From IMG/VR virus record IMGVR_UViG_3300030107_002093, positions 38,726-102,725 of that record: DNA of 64,000 bases. One strand, 5' to 3'. Below the pieces are notes generated by a model that saw nothing but the letters and a program-made list of their open reading frames with translations, made no database searches and was not told where the DNA came from. Within the stretch, counting starts at the first letter, position 1. Every line of letters begins with the position of its first letter. Shown here piece by piece: positions 44,729-53,026 of this stretch. The stretch is from a virus. The translations under genes and the position numbers were made by a program.

Positions 44729-44987
44729 AATAATCACCGTATTCATCTTTATTCATTGTATAGTATTCTTTTTTCTCGTAGAGGTCTAATAGTTCCTCAT
44801 AATTCTTGAAGGTTGAGTAACCTCCTTTAATCAATCGCATTATGCCATACTTCATTTCTGCGAATGATGTTCTCTTCCTTTCATATAGGTGAAAGGCCAA
44901 TCTCGCTGATTCCTTAGCACCAGCATTTGACATTGAGGAGACAATCTCCTCTTCAATAAGTAGCCATGCCTTCGGATTAGATTTCAC
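44697..44987 (-). CDS. Small helical protein after RNR (96 aa)
   Basis: I prefer GTG 44987 (96 aa), with AGGTGG 5 nt upstream inside the end of the reductase gene; the ATG at 45035 would overlap that gene by 59 nt. The product is helical with aromatic and charged residues (HLYERKRTSFAEMKYGIMRL). No family recognised. The start is the least certain point. Confidence 0.55.
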   Translation of the reverse strand: MKSNPKAWLLIEEEIVSSMSNAGAKESARLAFHLYERKRTSFAEMKYGIMRLIKGGYSTFKNYEELLDLYEKKEYYTMNKDEYGDYYENTILHTKT

Positions 44988-46896
44988 AACTTCCACCTGC
45001 ACAGGCAACTTCGCCTTGCAGATTTGTATTGTCATTGTATTCTAACACTTCGGTTAGGTCTATTTGTTTTAATTTGGCGAACATATCATTATATTGTTCT
45101 TCTTCTATTGCTTCAAATGGTGCTTGTGTATATACACCATTGTCGAATGGTATAACAGATATCCCATTGTAGAAATGTCTGTTATCCCACATCCATTCTT
45201 TCACTTCATCCCACTCTTCATCCCTTACGTTGACTGTGGCTGAAACGTTGTGCGAGTTAACGCCAGACACATGCCCAGCACGAACCCAATTGACTGAGAA
45301 CTTCTTCAATCTATTCAACATTGACAGAGCAGACTCCTCTCTAGTGATTATATCACCAGATGGAGCCTTCTGTGGTATTGCTAGTATTGCTTGGTTCTCA
45401 TCCCACTCGTCATCCTCGACCAACTCTGGGAGTTTGTCTTTCAGATACAAGTAAATGGCTTCGGTTTTCAATACCCGAATCCTACGAATGTAATAATTGG
45501 AATACCATGCATGTATTCCTGATGATGTGCCTAACACACAACTGGTTGTTCCAGCAGGTTTGACACACGTTGTCCTTGCGGCAACATTGATTCCCAATAG
45601 TTTAGCATAGACATTGTTCTCAGCCATAACTTCGTTTGCCGCCGCTTGAAGGTCTAGTTCCTTCAGTTTGTTGCTTGCTATACCTGTCATTGATATCCCA
45701 ATCAATGCCTCCTTCTCAGTGGTAGTCTTCCAAGACTGCCTCAGATAATGGAAATCAGTGTAGGTCGCTTGTAGTGTTCCGAGGAAAGTTGCCGCTCTTA
45801 CTCTCTCTTCCAAGTCCTCTTGACTAGTGACAGTTGATACGTTGACTTCACACAAGTTGCAGAACTGATGATTTTTCAAACTTATCTCTGCACAGGGATT
45901 CGTTCCCCAATCCTTGTCATTGGAGAAGAATATACCCGGCTCACCAGTCTTGTTGGCTCTGGTTCTATTCCACAAGTCATCGAAGAACTCCTTCTCGCAC
46001 TTCTCTCTAATGAGAACTGCTGAGTTGTTCGCTCTTGCTCTTTGTGGATTAGTATCCCAATACTCACCGTTCTTAGCGTTAATCATATCATTGTCATCAG
46101 CGTTGAACAGACTAATCATAGCCGCTCTTCTGATACCACCAGCGAGAACCGCATCAGCAATGTGACACATAACGTCATGTGCTTCTATTGGTTTCATCTG
46201 GTAGTCATCTTCCATATTAAGCAACATGTTCTCGATAGTGACAATACACTTCCTCAATGGAGCAGGGCCGGGAGCCTTACCACCACTAGTCTTCAATGGT
46301 GAACCCTTTGGCCTTACATCCGAATAGTCGAAACGTGGTGTTGTCGTTCTAACACCCGTGTATGCCTCCATTAGAACCTTAACGGCATCAGCCCATCCCT
46401 CAATGGAATCAGCAACTAGATGTCGATAAGTTCTATCAGCATTAGGCTTCAATATACGAGGCAATTGCTCTACATGGTGTCTCTGAACAGAATACCCAAC
46501 CCCTGTGCCGCCCAGCAACAGGAACATGGCTTCTGAAAATGACTCTATAGAGTCAATCGCCATGTATGCACAGTTGTATATTCTGTTCGGAGACAATTCA
46601 ATCGATTTACCTGCGAACTGCATAGAACGCATGGAAGGCAGAACCTTCTTGTCCAATACGAATTCATAGGCCCAATCTATGACTTCGGGAAACCCGTGTA
46701 AGTGAGAGAACTTCTTCTTGTGCATTTCCTTATTTCTATTACAAATCTCTTCCCAAGATTCTCTCCTGAAATTCAATTCGTCATATTTAGCATACTTCAT
46801 GTGTGAAGTTATTTCCGATAGTATCTCTTGTTGTAGTTCCATAGATTTCACTCTCTTTTTGATTTCTGTCAGGCTTCCCACCTGACTGACAACCAT
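44977..46896 (-). CDS. Class II (B12-dependent) ribonucleoside-triphosphate reductase
   Basis: 639 residues, of the monomeric RTPR type. The cysteines match the Lactobacillus enzyme one for one. Cys109 (YNCAY) and Cys346 form the redox pair. Cys335 in NPCAEI, with Glu337, is the thiyl-radical residue, and its 11-residue distance to Cys346 is the same as in RTPR. Cys632 and Cys637 (CAGGSC) are the C-terminal shuttle pair. It makes dNTPs from NTPs in the host cytoplasm with adenosylcobalamin and without oxygen dependence. Start 46896 lies ~40 nt after a TATA-like box; Met at 46842 is an alternative. Confidence 0.9.
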   Translation of the reverse strand: MVVSQVGSLTEIKKRVKSMELQQEILSEITSHMKYAKYDELNFRRESWEEICNRNKEMHKKKFSHLHGFPEVIDWAYEFVLDKKVLPSMRSMQFAGKSIELSPNRIYNCAYMAIDSIESFSEAMFLLLGGTGVGYSVQRHHVEQLPRILKPNADRTYRHLVADSIEGWADAVKVLMEAYTGVRTTTPRFDYSDVRPKGSPLKTSGGKAPGPAPLRKCIVTIENMLLNMEDDYQMKPIEAHDVMCHIADAVLAGGIRRAAMISLFNADDNDMINAKNGEYWDTNPQRARANNSAVLIREKCEKEFFDDLWNRTRANKTGEPGIFFSNDKDWGTNPCAEISLKNHQFCNLCEVNVSTVTSQEDLEERVRAATFLGTLQATYTDFHYLRQSWKTTTEKEALIGISMTGIASNKLKELDLQAAANEVMAENNVYAKLLGINVAARTTCVKPAGTTSCVLGTSSGIHAWYSNYYIRRIRVLKTEAIYLYLKDKLPELVEDDEWDENQAILAIPQKAPSGDIITREESALSMLNRLKKFSVNWVRAGHVSGVNSHNVSATVNVRDEEWDEVKEWMWDNRHFYNGISVIPFDNGVYTQAPFEAIEEEQYNDMFAKLKQIDLTEVLEYNDNTNLQGEVACAGGSCEI

Positions 46897-46932
46897 ATCC
46901 CGTTGCTGGGTTTTTTGCGTTATTCAGACCGC

Positions 46933-46939
46933 ATATAAT
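46933..46939 (-). promoter_or_regulatory. TATA-like box before ribonucleotide reductase
   Basis: The 102 bp between the reductase and the beta-grasp gene hold no gene. On the minus strand ATTATATGC at about 46931-46939 lies ~40 nt before ATG 46896, the right distance for an archaeal TATA box and a short leader. A BRE is not obvious. Confidence 0.35.
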
Positions 46940-46998
46940 GCTTAGGCAATATTAACAGAGTTGCACTTAAGCATTGCTGATTTTGGAAGATGATAGGT

Positions 46999-47202
46999 TC
47001 AGAGAGAACCTCCGACCATAGCCGGAATCAGGTTGACTGAATCAACCCCATCCCAACTAACTGCCGAAATATTCTCCCTTGAAACCATCTCACCATTCAC
47101 GAATACCCAATGTGTAGGGTGGTCGTTTATCTGGTCGATAACTTCACTGGCGGTAACTTGTAGTTCCGTGTGTCCTGTATCATTCATTATTCTCAATAGC
47201 AT
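46999..47202 (-). CDS. Ubiquitin/ThiS/MoaD-like beta-grasp protein ending GGSL
   Basis: 67 residues; GGAAGGAATAAAA precedes the ATG. The pattern is that of a minimal beta-grasp: strand MLLRIMND, strand TELQVT, helix SEVIDQIND, strand WVFVNGEMVS, then WDGVDSVNLIPAMVGG. The N-G-E turn, the D-G-V-D-S-V-x-L-I-P stretch and the closing Gly64-Gly65 are hallmarks of ThiS, MoaD and ubiquitin-like modifiers. Two residues (Ser-Leu) follow the Gly-Gly, so a protease such as the JAB enzyme (40356) would have to trim it before the E1-like protein (41699) could act. Confidence 0.7.
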   Translation of the reverse strand: MLLRIMNDTGHTELQVTASEVIDQINDHPTHWVFVNGEMVSRENISAVSWDGVDSVNLIPAMVGGSL

Positions 47203-47239
47203 TTTTATTCCTTCCTTGTTTCTTCCATAATCTTGAGGC

Positions 47240-47491
47240 CTATGAAGCCTCCGGTCTGTTCTGCTGGTTTAGTTGCTCCACAAGCCTCTGTTGCTCCTGT
47301 AGCCTACCAGTGAGGATGTTGATTGTCTGCTCATAGTGCTTGCAGAGTGCAATATACTGTTGCAACTGGTTCGCAAGGTTCTGTGCAGTTCCCTGTAGGT
47401 TCAGAGCATTCTGTTGCAATTCTGCAAGAGCCGTCTGAGCCTCTTCCTCATCTTTCTTCGTTGTTTTCTTCGTTGTTTTCTTCTCAGTCAT
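47240..47491 (-). CDS. Coiled-coil protein with Lys-rich head (83 aa)
   Basis: ATG 47491 (83 aa) has AGGTGA upstream. A KKTTKKTTKK head is followed by a long helix rich in Gln, Leu and Ala (residues ~18-78), predicted as a coiled coil, with a single Cys. It may oligomerise and bind nucleic acid through the basic head. Function unknown. Confidence 0.6.
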   Translation of the reverse strand: MTEKKTTKKTTKKDEEEAQTALAELQQNALNLQGTAQNLANQLQQYIALCKHYEQTINILTGRLQEQQRLVEQLNQQNRPEAS

Positions 47492-48635
47492 TTCTTTCAC
47501 CTTTCAATTCATCAATTAATATTGAAATCTCTCTATTTGTATCGGGTATTTCCCCTTCGTATCCTAATGCTTTGACGTATGACTTTTGGGCATCAGAGGC
47601 CGGTTTATCGTTACGCCGGACTATTTTATTTAGAGTTTGGGCCTGTCTCTCTGTCGGGTCAGCCCCATTAGAGAGCCTTCTCCTCATATCACGGAGGAAA
47701 CTCTTCTCCCAATCATTCATCCCATCATCCTCAGTGAATACGCGGAAGCCGAAGTAGTCACAAACCGTCTTGAACTTGGCTTCTTCCTTCTCCTTACGAG
47801 CAGAGCGTAGTAGAGCATTCTTCTCTACCATTGCTATTCTCCTTGCTTCCTTCTGAGCATCCAAGTCATTGAGTTCCTCAATCCTCTTGGCAACCATCTC
47901 ATCTTCCTTGGCTACCTTCTCCTTGTGTTCCTCAATGAAGGCCCAGAACATAACTAGGTCATCCCATAGTTTGTCGTTGGGATATCCCCTTGTGTTTATC
48001 TGTGCCTTCGCATTGTCAGGATGATTCCATCTCCATACGATAGAAGCCATCTCATAATCGGTATCACCGAATGAGCCTGTTCCCTTCTTGCGTATAGCAG
48101 TAACAGGAACAGTCGTTCTAAGTGTTTCATCGTAACGATACTTACCCTTCTTCTGCCTGACGTTCAATCTAAGGTCTAGTTCCTTGATGTCATCGAACAT
48201 CTCAGTGAAATCCTCACCGTGAACATTCCACCAAGCAGTCTGCTTCAGTGCTTCCACACGAACATTAATCCACTGCTCAATCATCTCTTCAGAAATCTCA
48301 CCAGCCTTCAAGCCAGTCTCCTCACGAATAGCCCTGAGAATCAGATACGAGTTGATGTGGTCTGAACCTACGGCTCTCCTCACATCAGTCTCAGTATTGT
48401 GTATCTCAAAGTGATATGTGATATTGTGACCACACATACAGTAGCCTAGTGACTCCACCCAATCGGGCTTCTCGCCTAGTGTTCTCCACCATACGTTGCC
48501 TGTCGCAATCCACTCATGCTTGGCTTCATCGTAGTTGTCTGCCTTGGATAGGTCAACCATGTTCTGCTTCAGTTTCCTATCCCAATGACCATCTCCGAGT
48601 TCCCTCTTCCTTGGCAACTCTGTTATTTCAGCCAT
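47484..48635 (-). CDS. Phage-type protein with N-terminal zinc motif (383 aa)
   Basis: 383 residues. Near residue 65, YCMCGHNITYHFEIHN followed by VGSDHI resembles a metal-binding motif found in many phage proteins of unknown function. The middle is charged and coiled-coil-like (HKEKVAKEDEMVAKRIEELN). The end, DKPASDAQKSYVKALGY then TNREISILIDEL, is the small helical module common in phage helicase- and nuclease-associated proteins. The role is probably DNA-related. Confidence 0.6.
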   Translation of the reverse strand: MAEITELPRKRELGDGHWDRKLKQNMVDLSKADNYDEAKHEWIATGNVWWRTLGEKPDWVESLGYCMCGHNITYHFEIHNTETDVRRAVGSDHINSYLILRAIREETGLKAGEISEEMIEQWINVRVEALKQTAWWNVHGEDFTEMFDDIKELDLRLNVRQKKGKYRYDETLRTTVPVTAIRKKGTGSFGDTDYEMASIVWRWNHPDNAKAQINTRGYPNDKLWDDLVMFWAFIEEHKEKVAKEDEMVAKRIEELNDLDAQKEARRIAMVEKNALLRSARKEKEEAKFKTVCDYFGFRVFTEDDGMNDWEKSFLRDMRRRLSNGADPTERQAQTLNKIVRRNDKPASDAQKSYVKALGYEGEIPDTNREISILIDELKGERND

Positions 48636-48877
48636 TAGTCCATCCTCTCATACGCACGTTGTTCTTGTAGATGAGCAGTGAGCAGTTCGTCTATCTTCTC
48701 ATACAAAGCCTCAGCACACCCACCAATCGTCTTGCGATATAGTGAGAGCCAAATCTTGTGTTCCGAATTTAGAACCACCTTTGGTTCATCTCTATCGTTC
48801 ATCGTTATTACAATAGGTGGCATTTCCTCATCGTTAACCAACCTAAATTCTACATTTATTTCTTTCTTCATTTTCAT
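48635..48877 (-). CDS. Hypothetical protein (80 aa)
   Basis: 80 residues, coupled to the gene before it by ATGA. The N-terminal half is beta-type (INVEFRLVND, PIVITMNDRDEPKVVL), the C-terminal half helical (GGCAEALYEKIDELLTAH). No family recognised. Confidence 0.6.
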   Translation of the reverse strand: MKMKKEINVEFRLVNDEEMPPIVITMNDRDEPKVVLNSEHKIWLSLYRKTIGGCAEALYEKIDELLTAHLQEQRAYERMD

Positions 48878-50751
48878 TCCTCCAATTTCCTTTTCATTTC
48901 CTTAGTCATCTTCATTACTACATTCTGATGATAGTCTCTAATCATATCACCAATGTCTTCTCTTCCTTGCATGTCGAATGTCTCTGCAAGCCCTATACAT
49001 TCATTGCTTGAACCAGACACATAACTTCGATTCCATATTGGGATGTCACCATGAACACCTTTCACGGGCTTTCCGAACCTACTTAGAACAACATAGATAG
49101 GGCTGAACCCATGTCTCTTTATCGCTCTCTTGCACTTAGCATCCAACTCTTGTCTATACTCTAATGAGGTAGTAGCATTACCCTCGTAGCACTTTGGCAA
49201 TGTCTTCTTCCAATGATGCCCCACACCATAGCCCTCGTAATGATAATCTCCCTGACCTTCAACGATGAAAGACAGTTCTCTACTAATGCCATCTATTCTC
49301 ATTGGTAACTTTGAGTGTTTGTATCTAGCGACCCTTCCTGTTCTTGTTGGAATTTGCAGTTTGTCATCCCATTTGTAGTCATTACCAAAGTGTGTTAGAA
49401 CGTTAGACAACATCCTGCTCATCTTCTTCTCACCGACTAGCATTCTATTCCATAGGTTCTGCTCCATCTCATACTCAGGCCATAGAAGTTCTACTATCTT
49501 CTTAATACCAAGAAGAGTAGTCTTAGTCTTCGGGTCATACAACTTAGAGATTGCATGAGCAATCTTGTTGGCTCTGCTAACTCCACCATCAATATGATAT
49601 ATCTCATCGGCAGTCAAATTTATGACTTGTTCTAAATCACTCCTACTACTGTTAAATGGGAAATCCTCTACTGTGATGTAGACATCAAGTTCAGGTAGAA
49701 GATAATTGAAGAACCAATGTCTTCCATCTTCAATTGTTATCTCTTCTTTGTATAGACCATTCCTAGTGTTGGAATCACAAACTATCTTGTAGTCTGATTC
49801 AGTCATAATCAACTCGTCACAAACATGTTCTTGGAACGCTTTTATGAACGCCCAAGTCGATTCGTAAAGAGGGTCAGGTTGACCTTCAAAACCACCAATA
49901 TACAATCTGGGATACGCTGGTAACCACGGATGTTCTCTCAAAAGAACCTCTTTGTATTTATTATAACTTCCTAACATTTTCATATCGTCAAACGTAGGAT
50001 TACCACCGTATATCTCTGATACCATCTTTTTGAATAGCGATGGTTCGTTTATCTGAACCGAGTCATCCGAGATAACACCGTAAGTCTTCAACGCCTGTCT
50101 GCTTGTTCGCTTGAGTTTCCAAACAGGCCAACTCTGAACTTCATTAGGAAACATTTGGTCTATCACCCACATGAACATAGAAATATTCACGGGTCTAGTG
50201 TCTTGGCTCTTCTGTCTATGGTTAGGCTTCTTGTAATACTTACCAAACCTTGACCTCTTCTCCCAGAAGTTCATCATCGAACTATACTTCGTGGTGTTGA
50301 GATAATCAAAGAGTTCTTGCATTGGGCCTTCAATCTGAATACCACCAATTTTCATGTTTTCCCAAACTAGTTGCATGAAATCCCAACCGTCATAGGTCGA
50401 AGGAGTATCGCTCTTGTTAAGTCCTAGATACTCACGAATCTCGATTAACTTCTGCCTAACAAACTCGTTATCAACGAATACTCTCTTCTCCTCTAGAAGC
50501 ACGCTTCGGTATAGTGATGGTGAACAGTCGTCACATATCGACTTCCCTTCACGAATCGCAACACCTATTCTGTTCTCTTCTTCAATGTTACCAAGCCATC
50601 CATCCTTTCTACCAGCAATTCGACCATATCTCTTTGCCCAATCGACTAGTAACATAGGTTGGTAACAAACCTTGCAATGTTTAACTTGATTCCAAGTGTC
50701 CTCATTAAAGGGAGTCCTACCAAAGTTTTTACTTCCTTTTGGTCTTCCCAT
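48874..50751 (-). CDS. AT-hook protein with a PD-(D/E)XK/EDxHD-like nuclease region (625 aa)
   Basis: 625 residues. It begins GRPKGSKNFG, an AT-hook-like DNA minor groove motif, followed by CKVC and CDDC (zinc site). At ~495-570 the segment RIDGISRELSFIVEGQGDYHY, then ELDAKCKRAIKRHG and a YVVL strand, follow the layout of Vsr/EDxHD-type nucleases: a D on one strand, E-x-x-G-x-x-H on the next, then D-x-x-K. The rest is unrecognised. It could be a DNA-cutting enzyme acting on host or competing DNA; this reading is by pattern only. Confidence 0.45.
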   Translation of the reverse strand: MGRPKGSKNFGRTPFNEDTWNQVKHCKVCYQPMLLVDWAKRYGRIAGRKDGWLGNIEEENRIGVAIREGKSICDDCSPSLYRSVLLEEKRVFVDNEFVRQKLIEIREYLGLNKSDTPSTYDGWDFMQLVWENMKIGGIQIEGPMQELFDYLNTTKYSSMMNFWEKRSRFGKYYKKPNHRQKSQDTRPVNISMFMWVIDQMFPNEVQSWPVWKLKRTSRQALKTYGVISDDSVQINEPSLFKKMVSEIYGGNPTFDDMKMLGSYNKYKEVLLREHPWLPAYPRLYIGGFEGQPDPLYESTWAFIKAFQEHVCDELIMTESDYKIVCDSNTRNGLYKEEITIEDGRHWFFNYLLPELDVYITVEDFPFNSSRSDLEQVINLTADEIYHIDGGVSRANKIAHAISKLYDPKTKTTLLGIKKIVELLWPEYEMEQNLWNRMLVGEKKMSRMLSNVLTHFGNDYKWDDKLQIPTRTGRVARYKHSKLPMRIDGISRELSFIVEGQGDYHYEGYGVGHHWKKTLPKCYEGNATTSLEYRQELDAKCKRAIKRHGFSPIYVVLSRFGKPVKGVHGDIPIWNRSYVSGSSNECIGLAETFDMQGREDIGDMIRDYHQNVVMKMTKEMKRKLEE

Positions 50752-50753
50752 TT

Positions 50754-51101
50754 TTATTCACCTCTCGGTGTTCTTACTTGCTTAACTTCGTCAACTGCAT
50801 AGGTGATATTCTTGGGAGGCTTATCCTCGTAGTCCCAAGTCTCCTTCATCAGTTCATCGTAGTTCTCCTCATCCACGAATGGTGAACAACACAGTTCATC
50901 ATCCTGAAGCCAACTGACTCCTCTCCTGTATCTCAGGATAGCCAGTTCATCCAACGCTAACTGAAGTAATGACTTCAAATCACCACGACTCAACGTGTAT
51001 AGTTTAGTTCTCTTCAGGAATATCGGTGCGAAGTTCCTTCCTCGCATCAATATTATTCCCTCTTCTTTCCATAGTTTCTCTTCTGCTAACATCTTTCTCA
51101 C
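50754..51101 (-). CDS. Hypothetical protein (115 aa)
   Basis: 115 residues; starts at an ATGA overlap with the membrane-protein gene. A basic/hydrophobic N-terminal half (NFAPIFLKRTKLYTLSRGDL) is followed by an acidic half with a Cys pair (DDELCCSPF) and ends VKQVRTPRGE. No family recognised. Confidence 0.55.
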   Translation of the reverse strand: MRKMLAEEKLWKEEGIILMRGRNFAPIFLKRTKLYTLSRGDLKSLLQLALDELAILRYRRGVSWLQDDELCCSPFVDEENYDELMKETWDYEDKPPKNITYAVDEVKQVRTPRGE

Positions 51102-51415
51102 TTGTTATATTTTGGTAGTTGTTTGCTTGCGAACTCAATCGTTGTCTCCACTGGATTCTCATTGAACTCCTCAAGTCTTTCCTTCACTTCATCGATTGTC
51201 TCACCACGAAGTGCGTCCTTTATTTCGTCACCCCACAATGTGAGCAACGACCAGCCATATGCCGGAATCAATAGTTGCATTGCCATCTGCTCTCCAAGGA
51301 ATTCTTGAATCACATACCACGTTGCAACCATTGAAGTCAATAGAGTGGAAGTTAATCCACTCGCTACTAATTTAATTATCATATTATTCATTTTATTCAT
51401 CTCTTTATTATACAT
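51098..51415 (-). CDS. Two-helix membrane protein (105 aa)
   Basis: 105 residues, first gene after a 300-bp gap. Two hydrophobic helices (about 13-33 and 42-60, with TSTLLTSMVATWYVIQEFL and MQLLIPAYGWSLLTLW) are followed by a long acidic amphipathic C-terminal helix. The topology fits a small inner membrane protein. Function unknown. Confidence 0.6.
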   Translation of the reverse strand: MYNKEMNKMNNMIIKLVASGLTSTLLTSMVATWYVIQEFLGEQMAMQLLIPAYGWSLLTLWGDEIKDALRGETIDEVKERLEEFNENPVETTIEFASKQLPKYNK

Positions 51416-51715
51416 TTATTTTAATCTCTTTTTTTGTAGGAAGGTGACACGTTCCTTGTGACCACAATTTTCGGTCACGGGTGACCCCTGTGAAATTTCA
51501 CGGGTGAAACGCCTCGCGCTTCCTCATCCTTTATTCTAGGTTATCTATTTCTAATCCAGACACAATTCCGTGAGGAAAATAGTCTAGAAAAAAATCGCTA
51601 TTTGTTGGGGAATCAGGTTCGTGCTGACAGAAGAGAAAGAACTGGCACTATTCCAGAAATGTGTGAACATTGCATAACCTTTTCCTGATATTATTTGGCA
51701 AACCCCGTGTTATCA
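51416..51715 (-). promoter_or_regulatory. 300-bp gap with two adjacent palindromes
   Basis: No gene is seen. GGTCAC-GG-GTGACC (51473-51486) and, directly after it, GTGAAATTTCAC (51490-51501, extendable to 18 bp with one mismatch) stand side by side. Several further GTGAC/GTGAA words lie around them (51444, 51458, 51504). The gap precedes the membrane-protein gene on the minus strand, so it is probably a promoter/operator region; dyads of this type are typical of dimeric repressors. Confidence 0.5.
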
Positions 51716-52210
51716 CTAACTATCGTCCATTGGATAGATAGTCCGTGAGTGGTAATGTGCGTCATCTTTGGGTGCGTCTGAGAGTCTCTCTGTTGGACAC
51801 ATCTCATACACAACCTCAACCTTCTTCTTATTGGACTTTGGGTCTACAGTTGTCCATGTTATCTGCTTCGGTTTATCGTCTAAGAACTTAGCAAGTTCAA
51901 TAGCGATATTCCCGTTATCCTTCTCGTCCTCAAATGACGCGACTTCCTCTCCGTCTACTCTGACGGAAAAGTGTGAGTCGTAGAGCGGATGCTTCTTCAT
52001 TACACCACCAAGTCCCATTGCGACTGTGCCATTCTCAAGCATCCACTTCATGTCTGCGATGTTACTAGGTTCCCTGTTCCATACAGGTTGCACCTTCTCC
52101 ATCGCATCGATAGCACATCTAAGTGCTTGGCCTAGTATATACTGGCCCCTGAAACTATTGATGAACTCAATAGCATCGCTTTCTAAAAATAAATCATCTT
52201 CTAAATCCAT
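51716..52210 (-). CDS. Hypothetical protein (164 aa)
   Basis: ATG 52210 (164 aa) lies inside the end of the previous gene. An acidic helical N-terminus (DLEDDLFLESDAIEFINSF) is followed by an alpha/beta body (SHFSVRVDGEEVASFEDE; KQITWTTVDPKSNKKKVEVV) and a short acidic tail. No recognised motif. It is the last gene before the 51.4-51.7 kb gap. Confidence 0.6.
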   Translation of the reverse strand: MDLEDDLFLESDAIEFINSFRGQYILGQALRCAIDAMEKVQPVWNREPSNIADMKWMLENGTVAMGLGGVMKKHPLYDSHFSVRVDGEEVASFEDEKDNGNIAIELAKFLDDKPKQITWTTVDPKSNKKKVEVVYEMCPTERLSDAPKDDAHYHSRTIYPMDDS

Positions 52211-52415
52211 TATCAATCACCCCTGAATCTTTAACATTCTCTTCCATAAATTTCGTCAAATGTTGGATATTTATCGATGTTCTCTCAAGGATATAGGCCT
52301 TAACCTTGTGCCATCCCTTGAGTTCTTCATACATATCTTCAATATCCATAATGTTCTGCAAGGTAAATTTCTCCAACTTTCTGAGTTTTTCTTTCAATTC
52401 TTCAACGTTGTCCAT
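52194..52415 (-). CDS. Helical protein (73 aa)
   Basis: 73 residues, nearly all helix with heptad features (VEELKEKLRKLEKFTLQNIM). The start directly follows the stop of the gene before it, and its end overlaps the next. Possibly a small coiled-coil oligomer; function unknown. Confidence 0.55.
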   Translation of the reverse strand: MDNVEELKEKLRKLEKFTLQNIMDIEDMYEELKGWHKVKAYILERTSINIQHLTKFMEENVKDSGVIDNGFRR

Positions 52416-52637
52416 TCACTCTTCCTCCTCTATTACTTCCATCACTTCATTCGCTTCCATGAAGAATCCCTGATTCACAAGGTTCCCCATTACTTTCTTC
52501 ATAGTATTCATCCTATCATCCAACCCCTTGAGTCGGTTGATAATCTGCCAATACTCAGCCAATGACATAACCATGAGAACTTCATCCTCATCATATTCGT
52601 CAAAGGCTCCACCATTTCTTACTGCTATTCCTGTCAT
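52416..52637 (-). CDS. Acidic helical protein (73 aa)
   Basis: ATG 52637 (73 aa) is preferred over a start 9 nt upstream. It has an acidic N-terminus (FDEYDEDEVLMVM) and two helices, ending EVIEEEE. No family recognised. It follows the structured non-coding stretch at 52647-53026. Confidence 0.5.
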   Translation of the reverse strand: MTGIAVRNGGAFDEYDEDEVLMVMSLAEYWQIINRLKGLDDRMNTMKKVMGNLVNQGFFMEANEVMEVIEEEE

Positions 52638-52646
52638 ATTAATCAC

Positions 52647-53026
52647 TTATTTTATTTTACAGAGAAACAAACGTTCTATGCCGATGTGTAACGAGGGGAA
52701 CGAATCCCTATGACTCGGTGCGAAAGGGAATGATTACCCCTTCTGATTCACTAATACCTTTCACCAACCGCACATAACCTGCATTCCCTTTCGGGGTTTA
52801 TAGCGCAATGCCCAGCGGCTTACCTAACCGCCAGATGTGTTCTCAATCGTTAAGTGTTATCAGATTACCTCCGATTCATTAACGTCTTGGGTTGAACTCT
52901 ATCTCTTCTTGTTTTTTACTTTACCAAACTCTGTTTTAACAGACTACTTGTGTAGTAATGACTTCCCCCGCTAAGGTTTATCGCCACTCTAGTCAATCAC
53001 GTTTTCATCTGAGTCGCACCGAAGTG
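52647..53026 (-). ncRNA. Candidate structured non-coding region
   Basis: 380 bp without a gene. CGAAAGGGAATG (52721-52732) and CATTCCCTTTCG (52782-52793) are perfect 12-bp complements enclosing ~50 bp. GCGG (52815-52818) pairs with CCGC (52828-52831), and CGTTAA / TTAACG words enclose a further loop near 52850-52880. Such stacked pairing suggests a folded RNA or a cruciform control element. No tRNA or known RNA family is recognised, and strand is inferred from the surrounding operon. Confidence 0.35.

Noticed and set aside
52690-52720. T-arm-like word GGGGAACGAATCCC
   Set aside because: The loop lacks the TTC of a T-loop and no other tRNA arms fit around it.
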